35,257 nucleotides of DNA from Gammaproteobacteria bacterium (GCA_028293745.1 JAQGOF010000108.1:1-35257); one strand, 5' to 3'. Numbered from the stretch's first letter, positions 18,533-27,108 are shown. The notes: generated by a model not told the origin, from the letters alone. Program-made: numbers and translations.

Positions 18533-18720
18533 ACCGCCCACAAAGAAGATGATGAGCCATCGTTGGCTACCCCAGTGTCGCTCAGCAACACACCCAACGA
18601 GAAACAAGCTGACCAGGTTGAACAGACTTCCGGTCACTCCTCCGTCCTGCACGAACAGCGGAGTTATGAGACGCCACCATTCGCCCGCCAAAAAGCGCGA
18701 ATAGTCTCGGCATACAGGCC
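18533..18720 (-). pseudogene. Relic of a rhomboid-family intramembrane protease
   Basis: The minus-strand frame 18820-18491 contains LAGEWWRLITPLFVQDGG followed by FNLVSLFLVGCVAERHWGSQ and RWLIIFFVGGI. This is the first two-helix portion of rhomboid-like proteins (GxWWRLxTplFvq ... fNlxxLxlvGxxvErxxGxxrwl). After GGI the frame enters the antisense of the protease gene's 3' end and stops. The catalytic Ser and His helices are missing, and the N-terminal part before the conserved block looks non-homologous. The remnant is boxed in between the retropepsin gene and the cupin gene. Confidence 0.55.
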
Positions 18721-18780
18721 GAGGCAATAGAGACAGGCCACAAACGAAGTCATGGGCGAAGTGTAGCGATGACGCGAACG

Positions 18781-19464
18781 CTAGAGGTTTACCTTCTTGC
18801 ACAAGCCTTTTGGAATCCAATCACTGATCATGGTGATTGCCGGCTTGGATGATTGGTGAAGGATCAGCACCACGGCGCGGCGCTGTTGGTTCCCTGTCGC
18901 GGTGAGATGCATCTTCAAACTCTCGGGAACGATTACTGCAGGGCCACGGGCGCGGCCCACTTGTACGCGACCATCGGACGTTTCCAGGCAAGTTTCGCCC
19001 GCCACCGTGTACCAAGCCTCGGGACCGGAATGAATATGCGCATCCGCAACCATGCCGGGCGTGAAGACCGCCTCCATGTATTGTGCCGAGTATTTCTCGC
19101 CCGCGACGATGGGGAGCGGGCCAATTTCGGCGATGCGCTCTCCGTGAGCGGACCTCCACTTGCCATCTTGGATGGTCATCAACCATACCTTGCCGAGGGA
19201 CTCGAGAATCGTGCCGCCGGGCTCTCTGTCGGCTTCTGCCGCGGCGCGTGTGGAGTAGGCATCTAGATGCCAGAACACAGGTGATTTCACCAGTTGCCCT
19301 ACCGGATCGTCGGCCATGATCCAGCATCCCACTTCTTGGGTCCGCTGGCTCACCGGTTTGCACTTGCCGCCCGCAGCGATAACGTCCTGCGCCGGCGACT
19401 GCATGCAGGAGAGTGCCAGCAGCAAAGAAGTGAATGCGAGCAATGGGTACCCTCGTCGAAGCAT
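18781..19464 (-). CDS. Secreted cupin-domain protein
   Basis: A 227-residue protein with a signal peptide (about 1-25; cleavage near SPAQ). The C-terminal half is a cupin barrel: GMVADAHIHSGPEAWYTVAGE is the HxH...E first motif and PESLKMHLTATG supplies the His of the second. The N-terminal part has KCKPVSQRTQEVGCWIM, with two Cys. Metal binding is expected in the periplasm; the substrate is unknown. GGGGGAAT precedes the ATG. It follows the MFS gene by 39 bases on the same strand, so the two may be co-transcribed and concern the same compound. Confidence 0.82.
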   Translation of the reverse strand: MLRRGYPLLAFTSLLLALSCMQSPAQDVIAAGGKCKPVSQRTQEVGCWIMADDPVGQLVKSPVFWHLDAYSTRAAAEADREPGGTILESLGKVWLMTIQDGKWRSAHGERIAEIGPLPIVAGEKYSAQYMEAVFTPGMVADAHIHSGPEAWYTVAGETCLETSDGRVQVGRARGPAVIVPESLKMHLTATGNQQRRAVVLILHQSSKPAITMISDWIPKGLCKKVNL

Positions 19465-19503
19465 CGTTATTCCCCCACGAGTCCGAATAGGTCAATTTCC
19501 CGA

Positions 19504-20724
19504 TCAAGCAGCACGAATGCTCTTCTGCCATCCGAGCAGAATCACGCTCAGTCCAGCTATCAGAACGATTGGCAGAATACCAATCAGCACCTGCGAGGAG
19601 CTCTTACCGCCTGCGATGAGCCACGCAGCAAATAATGGCCCGATCAGTGATCCGGCTCTACCGACCGCAATCGCAGCGCCCAGCGCGGTCCCGCGTATCG
19701 TACTGGGGTAAGCGGCGCTCGCGACGGCAAATAGGATGACTTGCTGAGCAAGGACAGCGCCGCCAAGTAGTGGCGTCAGCGCGATCAACGCAGGTGGAAA
19801 TCCGCCCATGCACGCCATGGCGATCAGGACCGCAGGTAAGACAATGGCGCTGACAGCAATCGCGGCGCGTCTGCGCCTCGAGTCGAGGAGTGTGCCCACG
19901 TACAGCGCGACCATCGACCCACCGACGTTAAAAGCCGCCTGCGCGAGGCCCGCTGAGCTCTTGCTCAGTCCTTTGCCCATCAGGAGCAACGGCAACCAGT
20001 TGAGTAACAGGTGCAGAGTCAGGACGATCATCAGAAAGCCGAGCCAGACCAGCAACGTGGTCCGTGCGTGTCCGGCACCGAACATCGCGTGGAGCGGGTG
20101 TTGAGGAGTCTGCGTTTTCGCGACCGAACCCAGAGGCGGCTCTGACACCGGCGCAAGAAAGACAGCCAGGAGGGGCGCAACCACCAACGGAGCAATGCCG
20201 CCACAAAGGAAAATGACGCGCCATGCCTCCAGCGGAATACCGCTCGCGATCAAACCAGCAACCGCGGCACCGAGGGGCATACCAACATAAGTAGCTGCGA
20301 TGCTACCGTTGCGCGAGCGTGCTGCCGCGATATCCGCCGTCAGCGCGATGAGATTCGGCATTGCGCCGCCCAGTCCCAACCCGGTTACGAATCGCATGGC
20401 ACACAGCGCCTGCATGTTTCCGGCGAGTGTTGTGAGAAGCGAAGCTAGTCCGAAAGCTGCAAGTGAACCGACAAGCACAGGCCTGCGGCCGATACGATCT
20501 GCCAGTCGGCCGCCGGCGACGGCCCCGAGCAGGAGCCCCGCGCCGCTCGCGGCAAAGAGCAAGCCCAACCAGAACGGCGACGGTCCGAATTCGGCGCGCA
20601 CACCCGCTGCTGCAACACCTGCTGCCTGCACATCGAAGCCTTCACACATCGCCGCCAAAAAGCAGAGTGATACGGTGACCCGTGCGGGGCGAATGCTTTG
20701 CGCGACTACGTAGCTATCCGACAC
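19504..20724 (-). CDS. MFS transporter, AAHS-type (aromatic acid:H+ symporter-like)
   Basis: A 12-helix major facilitator of about 406 residues. CEGFDVQAAGVAAAGVRAEF in helix 1 and GRLADRIGRRPVL in the loop after helix 2 (MFS motif A) are typical of the AAHS group that takes up aromatic acids such as benzoate or protocatechuate. The frame is open to 21102, but those extra codons are the out-of-frame shadow of the upstream gene. A GTG at 20724 (MSDSYVVAQ) is the likely start and overlaps the upstream stop by 11 bases, indicating translational coupling. The substrate is inferred only at the level of class. Inner membrane. Confidence 0.85.
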   Translation of the reverse strand: MSDSYVVAQSIRPARVTVSLCFLAAMCEGFDVQAAGVAAAGVRAEFGPSPFWLGLLFAASGAGLLLGAVAGGRLADRIGRRPVLVGSLAAFGLASLLTTLAGNMQALCAMRFVTGLGLGGAMPNLIALTADIAAARSRNGSIAATYVGMPLGAAVAGLIASGIPLEAWRVIFLCGGIAPLVVAPLLAVFLAPVSEPPLGSVAKTQTPQHPLHAMFGAGHARTTLLVWLGFLMIVLTLHLLLNWLPLLLMGKGLSKSSAGLAQAAFNVGGSMVALYVGTLLDSRRRRAAIAVSAIVLPAVLIAMACMGGFPPALIALTPLLGGAVLAQQVILFAVASAAYPSTIRGTALGAAIAVGRAGSLIGPLFAAWLIAGGKSSSQVLIGILPIVLIAGLSVILLGWQKSIRAA

Positions 20725-21142
20725 TGGGTGCACTGGCCCGCGAAGACGCGGTGTATATTTTGTAGATCGAAGCGATCCATGCATCATCGCGCAGCGGATT
20801 GGGAGGCATGGCAAGGTCTGGTGCCCGGACCAGTAAATCGCGCTGAAAAATCTCAACGATATGCTCGGTCGACAGCTCACCGCGCCTGGTGGACCGGGAG
20901 TCCACAAAGACGGCTTCGGCTTTCCACAGCACCGACAGCCGCACGCGGTCACGGTCATATCGCCCGCGCACGTCGCCGTTCTCAGTGATGGACCAGACTG
21001 CGTCCCTGTACCCAATCCGGGCGGCGGCGCTGATGCGAGGCGTTGGATCATCAGGTCTGCCGATGCGGCCGATTCGGTGATACATGCGATCGTTGTCCGC
21101 AACGATGGCGACGTTAGAAAACGGCGGATGCTCCGTCATCAT
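20714..21142 (-). CDS. Conserved-looking protein of unknown function, possibly N-terminally truncated
   Basis: A 142-residue frame opening with two ATGs (21142 and 21139) and ending inside the start of the MFS gene. It contains PPFSNVAIVADNDRMYHRIG, VRLSVLWKAEAVFVD and NPLRDDAWIASIYKIYTA, which read like genuine folded-protein sequence in the right codon frame. I do not recognise the family. The first recognisable block begins only about six residues in, as if a longer N-terminus had been lost. An O-methyltransferase relic ends 18 bases upstream. The 11-base overlap with the MFS gene suggests a shared pathway. No signal peptide. Confidence 0.6.
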   Translation of the reverse strand: MMTEHPPFSNVAIVADNDRMYHRIGRIGRPDDPTPRISAAARIGYRDAVWSITENGDVRGRYDRDRVRLSVLWKAEAVFVDSRSTRRGELSTEHIVEIFQRDLLVRAPDLAMPPNPLRDDAWIASIYKIYTASSRASAPSVG

Positions 21143-21160
21143 TCGGCGCTGCAGTTGTTT

Positions 21161-21285
21161 TCACGCCGCCGGGATCGGTTTGATTTCGATTACACTGACC
21201 ATGGCGGACATGGGCGTTACCGCGGTCAGCTCAAAGCCCGACTGTGGCGACCGCAGTGCTGCGGCTTTGCTCGCGGGTCTGGCGC
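21161..21285 (-). pseudogene. C-terminal relic of an O-methyltransferase (Methyltransf_2-like)
   Basis: The minus strand reads SGFELTAVTPMSAMVSVIEI then KPIPAA and a TGA at 21163-21161. This matches the last strand of plant/bacterial-type O-methyltransferases (aGFrLtrVvPtxspxSvIEaxP). Upstream of GFEL the frame quickly loses resemblance and enters the secreted-protein gene, so no SAM-binding domain remains. The match is short, about 25 residues, and could be coincidental, but the position directly before another probably truncated gene supports a deleted locus. Confidence 0.4.
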
Positions 21286-21756
21286 CTAGGCCTTGTCGTA
21301 GACCGATACGTCGTCGTACTTCCCACCTGTTGCATGGTTGCCTTTCTGCGCGAAAGTCAGCGTCTTGCCGTCTTTCGACACAGTGCGGACTGCGGCACCG
21401 ACGGCTGCGCCTGCTTTCGTTTGGATGCTGTGCACGGTCAACGCGTCCACCCGCGTGACGGACACCTTATCAAAGTCCGGGTTACCGGTGACTGGATAGG
21501 GTTTGCCGTCTTCCTTGAAGGTCAGTGTCGTTGTGGTTTCCTTACCGTCCGCCGCGGTCGTCTTGACCGTTAGTGTCATACCGTTTGCGGATTCGGCGTA
21601 AGTGCGGGTCTGGCTCTTCGGCGCCGGACCGGGAGAGAACGTCGACTTCGCGAGATTCAATTTCCAAGTCCCGACTACAGGGTCAGCCGCAAGCGCCGTG
21701 CTCGTTGCGATTGTAAGGATCGCTCCGACCAACAGAGTTTTGAATAGAATTTGCAT
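21286..21756 (-). CDS. Small secreted protein, lipocalin-like
   Basis: A 156-residue protein with a clean signal peptide (cleavage at ALA-A, about residue 23). The mature part starts DPVVGTWKLNLAKSTFSPGPAPKS, a GxW motif near the N-terminus typical of small lipocalin-like barrels, and continues with alternating beta-prone segments (MTLTVKTTAADG, TTTLTFKEDGKPYPV, DKVSVTRVDALTVHS). Such proteins are common and uncharacterised in soil proteobacteria. GAGGGGGATAA gives a strong ribosome binding site. The upstream 272 bases (21757-22028) show no supportable gene. Confidence 0.78.
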   Translation of the reverse strand: MQILFKTLLVGAILTIATSTALAADPVVGTWKLNLAKSTFSPGPAPKSQTRTYAESANGMTLTVKTTAADGKETTTTLTFKEDGKPYPVTGNPDFDKVSVTRVDALTVHSIQTKAGAAVGAAVRTVSKDGKTLTFAQKGNHATGGKYDDVSVYDKA

Positions 21757-22028
21757 TTATCCCCCGAGGAACATGGAGTTGTACGGCGCCTCCCGGTGAG
21801 GTCGCGCTTCTTATTTGCGCCGCGAGCAGCGCAAATCGAAGCATGCGCGTCTCATTCGGGGAACGCAATCCGACGGTACCCGGGAGGGTGCCTGATCCGC
21901 CGCGCTCCATGGTTGCCTACGATGCGCTGCGCTGCACCAAAGCTTCGTGGCCGGTTGGTTCCCAAGGGGCGGGACGAGGATCCGGGTGATCCACAGTCCT
22001 GGGTTCGCTACCACGATCGTTATTAGCG

Positions 22029-22847
22029 CTACAGAGTGTCAATGAACTCCTGCAAGCAGTGGTTATAGGCTGCTGCCTCGTCCCAGAAACACGCGTGCCC
22101 GGCGTTCGCGATCATTTGGACTCTGGCGTGAGTGATGCAGGCCATCTGTTGCTCAATGACGGTTGGTTTGACGATTGCATCATGGACGCCATGTGTAATC
22201 AGCACAGGCTTTCGAAGCTTGGGCAGGAGGTCGTCATTGTCAAAGGAGCGGGAGAATAGGGCCCGCCGTACATATGGCGGAACCCAGGCGCTATACCCCA
22301 ACATCAAATAGTGGTCTGCAGCGCTGACTTCATGAGCAAAGAACATCCGCACCAACGAGTCGAGAGCATGTACGCTCTCTTGTGCGTCCGTAGAAAAGAA
22401 GGCCGGTATCTGGCTTAGAAACTCATCGGTCAGGACCGACGTCGCCGCGTCGCTGCCCAGCTTGGTGACGCCGCCGACGAAGTTGACGCCGCGGATGGCG
22501 CGCTCACCGTAGTGTCGAATGTAGTCGAGAATTACGAGGGGGCCATAGGACCATCCGCAGAGGATCGGATGATCGAGCTCGAGTACCTCTATAATCGCGT
22601 GGACATCATCCGCCCACAGTTTCGAATCTGTGTAGCCATCGATCGGCTTGTCTGAAAGCCCGTGGCCGCGCAAATCCAGCGCGAGGATTCGGCAGGTGTT
22701 GGCCAAATCGGAGGTCATCTGTCGGGTCCAGGCGAGCCAACACTGCGAAAAGCCATGAATGAATACGATTGGCGGTCCACTTGGGTTGCCTGTCTCGACG
22801 AGGTGAAGTCGAATGCCACCACCGCCTGTGACGATGTGATTCTTCAT
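22029..22847 (-). CDS. Alpha/beta hydrolase
   Basis: A 272-residue cytoplasmic hydrolase. HG at 31-32 forms the oxyanion region, the nucleophile elbow is GWSYG (Ser100), an Asp follows in HGVHDAIV, and the catalytic His lies in NAGHACFW near the end. The cap region is helical. The frame is open to 22913, but GGGAGCAAG upstream of the ATG at 22847 decides the start. Substrates are likely esters or related small molecules; the exact reaction is unknown. It is a stand-alone gene. Confidence 0.88.
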   Translation of the reverse strand: MKNHIVTGGGGIRLHLVETGNPSGPPIVFIHGFSQCWLAWTRQMTSDLANTCRILALDLRGHGLSDKPIDGYTDSKLWADDVHAIIEVLELDHPILCGWSYGPLVILDYIRHYGERAIRGVNFVGGVTKLGSDAATSVLTDEFLSQIPAFFSTDAQESVHALDSLVRMFFAHEVSAADHYLMLGYSAWVPPYVRRALFSRSFDNDDLLPKLRKPVLITHGVHDAIVKPTVIEQQMACITHARVQMIANAGHACFWDEAAAYNHCLQEFIDTL

Positions 22848-23206
22848 GACTTGCTCCCGCTTTGCGCGACGCTGCAAGCCGGAGTGGGCCGCGGCGGCGC
22901 TGCCAACATTCAAAACAGTACTCCGTTGACCACCGTTTTGCAGTGGCTGGCCATCCGGCGGCAGTCGAAGCCGTCAAGCCCGTGCTCGCGTCCGCTGCCC
23001 GTCTATTGGACAGGGATCGATATTGCGACCTGCGAATGTCGGCAGAAGTTGCCGGCCGGCTGCCTTGCTGTCGCGATGCACACGGCGTATCCGACTGCTG
23101 TTCGATCACCTTGCCTCCGACCTGACTGCTTACGTGAAGAGCGGTCGTGTCGTTCAGGATTCGGGCACAACTGCAACCCGGAGTGACTGAGCAGCCCATG
23201 ATGCGG
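22848..23206. other. Non-coding or unassigned stretch
   Basis: I read both strands of these 359 bases. There are open frames, but none shows domain-like sequence, a good ribosome binding site or motif support. It contains the 5' region of the alpha/beta hydrolase gene; I see no convincing promoter, hairpin or repeat. Confidence 0.4.
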
Positions 23207-23731
23207 CTAACCTCCGCCGGCTTTCACCACCTTTGCAATCGTGTCCCAAGTGCGAGTAGTCAGATCTTTTCCAAACGTCTTCTCAATCAAGCTCATGAAG
23301 ACAGGCCCCTTTGGGCTCGGGACGTACGCGCTGAAAATCTCGGTTCCCTTGACGCACAGAATACGAGCGCCATCCAGCTCGATCGGCAGTTTGATCCGTG
23401 TCTTGGGCTTTGCGTGCAGCAGCGTGACGATACGCTTGAAGTTCGGCGCAAGCCTGAACGCTTTGTAGGGGTCCGAGGCCACGAGCGAGGCAAGCTCATC
23501 GATGGGCCGCAGGGTAGTGGCAAACACCCGGCCGAGGTCCTTTTCCATCGCCGCCTCGAGCTGCCGTTCGAGCGCTGGCTGTGACTTGGAACGTGCCTTG
23601 AAAACGACATTCCCGCTTCCGAGGACAGTTTTCACATTGGTGCAACCCTCCGCTTCGAAGCACTTCCTGAGTTCCGACATTTTCGCGTTCAGCGGACTGA
23701 CACCGCGGAGAAAGGCTGCATAGGTCGGCAT
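23207..23731 (-). CDS. DUF1697 domain protein
   Basis: A 174-residue protein with the DUF1697 hallmarks: MPTYAAFLRGVSPLNAKMSELR at the N-terminus, VLGSGNVVFKA, and ending with the TRTWDTIAKVVKA segment. The family is cytoplasmic, of ferredoxin-like fold and unknown biochemical role. The usual GINVGG in the first loop is replaced by GVSPLNA. The length is normal. It is transcribed away from the divergent GFA gene (23849). Confidence 0.9.
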   Translation of the reverse strand: MPTYAAFLRGVSPLNAKMSELRKCFEAEGCTNVKTVLGSGNVVFKARSKSQPALERQLEAAMEKDLGRVFATTLRPIDELASLVASDPYKAFRLAPNFKRIVTLLHAKPKTRIKLPIELDGARILCVKGTEIFSAYVPSPKGPVFMSLIEKTFGKDLTTRTWDTIAKVVKAGGG

Positions 23732-23848
23732 CTGCGGATGCTACCACGGTGTAGGCCATGTCTTTTGCGGTGGACCAGTAGCCCCATTGCAAAAGCTGGG
23801 GCACACTTCGCGGATCGAGCTCGTGTATCAATGCGGAGGTCGCAAGCC

Positions 23849-24205
23849 ATGGCGCAGACATATTCCGGGGGTTGTCAGTGCGGCAAAGTGCGCTACGAAG
23901 TCCAAATGGACATCGGGGAGGTCATTGCGTGCAACTGCTCGCGGTGTGGACGGCTGGGGTCATTGCTGGCGTTTGCGCCGGCAACTCAATTCAAGCTGCT
24001 GTCCGCTGACAGCGACCTGACGAAGTTCGAATTCAACCGACACACGATTCAGCACCAGTTCTGCTCGACGTGCGGCATCCAGTCATTCGCACTCGGGACG
24101 AACCCGAAGACCGGCGCGAAACTGGCCGCCATCAATGTCCGCTGCGTGGATGGCGTGGAGATAGACACACTCAAAGTAAAAAAGGTCGACGGCAGAAGCC
24201 TCTAG
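23849..24205 (+). CDS. GFA family protein (glutathione-dependent formaldehyde-activating enzyme-like)
   Basis: A 118-residue zinc protein of the GFA/CENP-V fold. Cysteines at 9 and 11 (GGCQCGKV), 28, 30 and 33 (CNCSRCG), and 72 and 75 (FCSTCG) are all in place for two zinc sites. GGAGG 9 bases upstream fixes the ATG at 23849. The family name stems from Gfa, which condenses formaldehyde with glutathione, but most members have unknown substrates. It is a stand-alone cytoplasmic protein. Confidence 0.9.
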   Translation: MAQTYSGGCQCGKVRYEVQMDIGEVIACNCSRCGRLGSLLAFAPATQFKLLSADSDLTKFEFNRHTIQHQFCSTCGIQSFALGTNPKTGAKLAAINVRCVDGVEIDTLKVKKVDGRSL

Positions 24206-24246
24206 CCTCGCCGCGACCGCAGGGTGCCAATCCGCGCCGGGGCAAT

Positions 24247-24267
24247 GGATGGCGGCAGGCGCCATCC
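24247..24267. terminator. Hairpin between convergent genes, possible terminator
   Basis: GGATGGCG (24247-24254), a 5-base loop, then CGCCATCC (24260-24267) form a perfect 8-bp stem. It lies between the convergent GFA and dienelactone hydrolase genes. No T-run follows on either side, so it is at best a weak or factor-assisted terminator. Confidence 0.35.
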
Positions 24268-24345
24268 AGCCAGGGTCCACCGCTCATGGAGATGGGCGGC
24301 CGCCCGCCTTGCGCCCTTGCGCAACGGGTCGGCCTGTCCCCAGCG

Positions 24346-25224
24346 TTACGCCAACGCCGTCTTGAACAACACCAACATCCGCCCCCAGGCCTTCTCCGCC
24401 TGCTCCTGGTTATAAACCTGAGAATCCGGCGGACACCAGCCGTGCATCGTCCCCTTGTAGACTTCGATCTGCGCAGGCAACTTCGCCTTCGCGAAGGAAT
24501 CACGCAACACATTCTTCGCATCGGGCTGCTTCTGATCGTCGTTCTCCGCAATCGCGATCAGATAACTGGCTTTCATCTTCGGGATCAACAGGTGCGGACT
24601 GTCAGGCTTGTCCGTCACCAGGCCACCGCCATGGAAGGTGGCGCCTGCGCCAACGCGACCAGGTAATGCAGCAGCGGTCTCGAATACGAGCGGGCCACCC
24701 ATGCAATAACCGGTCGTACCGATTTTGCGTTTCTTGTCTACAGCCGCCTGGCTGTCCAAATACGGAATGAACGCCTTCGCATCCGTCTTCGCCGTCGTTG
24801 GGGTCAAAGAGTCATGCAGACTCATCAGCATCTGCCGCGTGGCCGGGTCGTTGAAATCCGCATGGTCCGGGGCCGTTGGAGCTTTCTTCGTGCGGTAGAA
24901 CGGATTTACCACGAGGACCGCGTAGCCGGATTCCGCCAAACGCTTCCCCATCTGCTTGAACGTTGGACGAAGGCCGAAGAGGTCCGGCCAGATGAGCACG
25001 CCGGGATGCTTGCCGGTGGCAGGGTGCACGAAGTAGGCGTCCGCCGTACCGTCGGGTGTTTTGATCTCTACTTCCGATTCCTTCGTCTCAGCAGCGTTTG
25101 CAACCGGCGGCAGGGCGGAGGCCACGCCCACGCCAAGCGTCAAAGCGCCAAATTGTCGCCGGGAGAGACCACCCGTCCGCAGTTTGTATTCGATTATGTC
25201 GTTAATTGAATCGTTATCGCACAT
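24346..25224 (-). CDS. Dienelactone hydrolase family protein, exported (Tat-like signal)
   Basis: A 292-residue alpha/beta hydrolase. The nucleophile is Cys174 in GYCMGG, typical of dienelactone hydrolases, with the His in TMHGWCPP (His261) and an Asp near 229. The N-terminus has SRRQFGALTLGVGVASALPP, a twin-arginine-type signal (Arg22-Arg23) ending near ANA, so export in folded form is likely. The frame is open to 25413, but GGGAGAGAATCG directly upstream of 25224 marks the start. It would hydrolyse a lactone or ester; true dienelactone activity is not proven. Confidence 0.88.
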   Translation of the reverse strand: MCDNDSINDIIEYKLRTGGLSRRQFGALTLGVGVASALPPVANAAETKESEVEIKTPDGTADAYFVHPATGKHPGVLIWPDLFGLRPTFKQMGKRLAESGYAVLVVNPFYRTKKAPTAPDHADFNDPATRQMLMSLHDSLTPTTAKTDAKAFIPYLDSQAAVDKKRKIGTTGYCMGGPLVFETAAALPGRVGAGATFHGGGLVTDKPDSPHLLIPKMKASYLIAIAENDDQKQPDAKNVLRDSFAKAKLPAQIEVYKGTMHGWCPPDSQVYNQEQAEKAWGRMLVLFKTALA

Positions 25225-25342
25225 CGATTCTCTCCCACTACTGATGAAGGTTTGAGCGCCAGCACTGGCCGCTCGCTTCCCCGATGTTGCCGTGATACGT
25301 GTGTCACTCGCAACCCACGACGCGAAGCCCGGAGGCGCGTTC

Positions 25343-25591
25343 CTAAAGAAGTCTCTTGGGAACGCTCCGTGGTGAAACCATGCGGTCCACCTGGATCTCG
25401 CAGTCCTTCGCATGGCAATTGGAGCAGCGCAATCGCGCCGTGACTACGATCAACGGCACCTCCCAACCGAGAAGCTTGGCTAGCGAGTGGGGCTCGGTTC
25501 GCCGCGAGTGTTTGCAAGTTCGACAGCTGATCACCAACGCATAGCCCGTGCGCCAATCGGCGAGCTTGGAGGTTTTCGGTGGGCGGTGCAT
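25343..25591 (-). CDS. Small zinc-ribbon protein
   Basis: An 82-residue protein starting MHRPPKTSKLADWRTGY. Two CxxC pairs, Cys23/Cys26 (ISCRTCKHS) and Cys56/Cys59 (LRCSNCHAK), flank a helical segment (HSLAKLLGWEVPL), giving a zinc-ribbon layout seen in small conserved proteins of proteobacteria. The frame is part of a longer open stretch reaching 26050, but the codons upstream of 25591 are antisense to yjbQ. A weak AAGG lies upstream of the ATG. It is divergent from yjbQ with 75 bases between. Function unknown; nucleic-acid binding is possible. Confidence 0.6.
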   Translation of the reverse strand: MHRPPKTSKLADWRTGYALVISCRTCKHSRRTEPHSLAKLLGWEVPLIVVTARLRCSNCHAKDCEIQVDRMVSPRSVPKRLL

Positions 25592-25666
25592 TTGGCGGAC
25601 CTTGCCAGCGAACTTGGTAACCGTCCAACCAGTGAGAAAGGATAGGCGATACTGTATGGTAGAGCC

Positions 25667-26086
25667 ATGCGCAACGTGGCGAAGATTCTCAAACTGCGCA
25701 CCCACCGCCAAGGGTTGCAGGAGATCACGGAAGAAGTGCGCGCATGGGTGGGCCTTCAAAAAGTGACCACTGGTCTTCTGACGCTCTTTTGCCGACACAC
25801 TTCCGCATCGCTTCTGATCCAGGAGAATGCAGCTCGCGAAGTCCGCTCGGACCTGGAGACTTTTTTCGCGACCATTGCGCCGGAAGACCCGAGCCGGTAC
25901 GAGCATGACGACGAGGGTCCTGACGACATGCCCGCTCATCTGCGCACAGCACTGACGGGCGTGCACCTGTCTATACCCGTCATCGATGGTCAACTTGCCT
26001 TGGGCACCTGGCAGGGCATCTATCTCTTCGAGCACCGCAAGCGGCCGCACGATAGGGAAGTTGCCTTACACCTGTTGGGCGTTTGA
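25667..26086 (+). CDS. yjbQ: YjbQ/UPF0047 family protein
   Basis: A 139-residue protein matching YjbQ end to end: HRQGLQEITEEV, TGLLTLFCRHTSASLLIQEN, a central HDDEGPDDMPAHLRTAL with conserved acidic and His residues, and the terminal LALGTWQGIYLFEHR. E. coli YjbQ has weak thiamine-phosphate synthase activity when overproduced, but the physiological role is open. Cytoplasmic, single gene, normal length. Confidence 0.93.
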   Translation: MRNVAKILKLRTHRQGLQEITEEVRAWVGLQKVTTGLLTLFCRHTSASLLIQENAAREVRSDLETFFATIAPEDPSRYEHDDEGPDDMPAHLRTALTGVHLSIPVIDGQLALGTWQGIYLFEHRKRPHDREVALHLLGV

Positions 26087-26167
26087 TGAAAGAGATGGCA
26101 GTTATTTTCTATCTGTAGCTTTGGCGCAGGCGTAGAGTGAACCGATCTTCTGTTGTTCGGAGTTCAC

Positions 26168-27082
26168 ATGCTCAGATATTTCGCCACTGCCCTCGTCGCG
26201 GTCTTGCTGTCAACCCCGGGGGTGGCAGCCATCACGCCGTTTCCGGCCAGCTTTCACACCCAAATGGTTCCGACGAACGGCACGAACCTCTATGTCCGGG
26301 TCGGTGGCAAGGGCCCGGCCGTGGTGCTGCTGCATGGCTTCGGCGATACGGGTGACATGTGGGCACCGCTGGCAATAGCGCTTGTGAAGGACCATACCGT
26401 GATCGTTCCCGACCTGCGGGGCATGGGTATGTCCGACCACCCGGATACCGGCTACACCAAGAAAAACCAGGCAGTGGACATTGCCGGCGTCATGGATGCC
26501 CTCAATGTCCCGAAAGCAGACCTGGTCACACATGACATTGGAAATATGGTCGGCTACGCGCTGGCTGCTCAATATCCGGCCCGGGTAACGCGCTGGGTGA
26601 TCATTGATGCGCCGCTACCCGGGATAGGTCATTGGGACGACATTATTCGCAGCCCGATGCTGTGGCACTTCAACTTCCGGGGCCCGGACGAGGAGCGGCT
26701 GGTGCAGGGACGCGAGCGCATCTACCTCGATCGCTTCTACAACGAGCTGTCAGCAGACCCCAAGGGGATCGACGAAGACACGCGGCAGCACTACGCCGCT
26801 CTGTACGCGCGGCCGCATGCGATTCACGATGCCTTCGAGCAGTTTGGAGCGTTCACCCAGGATGCCGTTGACAACAAGGCGTTGCTCGCCAAGGGCGGCA
26901 AGCTCACGATGCCGGTGTTTGCCGTTGGTGCCGAGAAGTCTTTCGGCAAGGGCATGGCGGATGAGCTGCGTTTCACCGCCAGCAACGTCACAGGCGGCAT
27001 CGTGCCCAACTCCGGGCACTGGATCATGGAGGAAAATCCACAGGCCACCATCAAGTTGGTCACGGATTTCCTCGCCCAGTAG
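26168..27082 (+). CDS. Alpha/beta hydrolase, epoxide hydrolase/haloalkane dehalogenase-like, secreted
   Basis: A 304-residue protein with a signal peptide (about 1-21). HGFG (56-59) forms the oxyanion loop, and the nucleophile is Asp123 in THDIGNMVG. An Asp nucleophile is typical of epoxide hydrolases and dehalogenases. The C-terminal His is in NSGHWIMEENP. A TTG at 26153 could add five residues, but GGAG just upstream and the signal peptide favour ATG 26168. It is expected in the periplasm; the substrate is unknown. A strong terminator follows. Confidence 0.88.
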   Translation: MLRYFATALVAVLLSTPGVAAITPFPASFHTQMVPTNGTNLYVRVGGKGPAVVLLHGFGDTGDMWAPLAIALVKDHTVIVPDLRGMGMSDHPDTGYTKKNQAVDIAGVMDALNVPKADLVTHDIGNMVGYALAAQYPARVTRWVIIDAPLPGIGHWDDIIRSPMLWHFNFRGPDEERLVQGRERIYLDRFYNELSADPKGIDEDTRQHYAALYARPHAIHDAFEQFGAFTQDAVDNKALLAKGGKLTMPVFAVGAEKSFGKGMADELRFTASNVTGGIVPNSGHWIMEENPQATIKLVTDFLAQ

Positions 27083-27108
27083 GGCCTGATCCTGATACTC
27101 CAGCCTGA

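Noticed and set aside
21751..22026. Plus-strand frame ending DPGDPQSWVRYHDRY
   Set aside because: The tail looks protein-like, but the rest does not and I could not match a family; possibly a further relic, not supportable.
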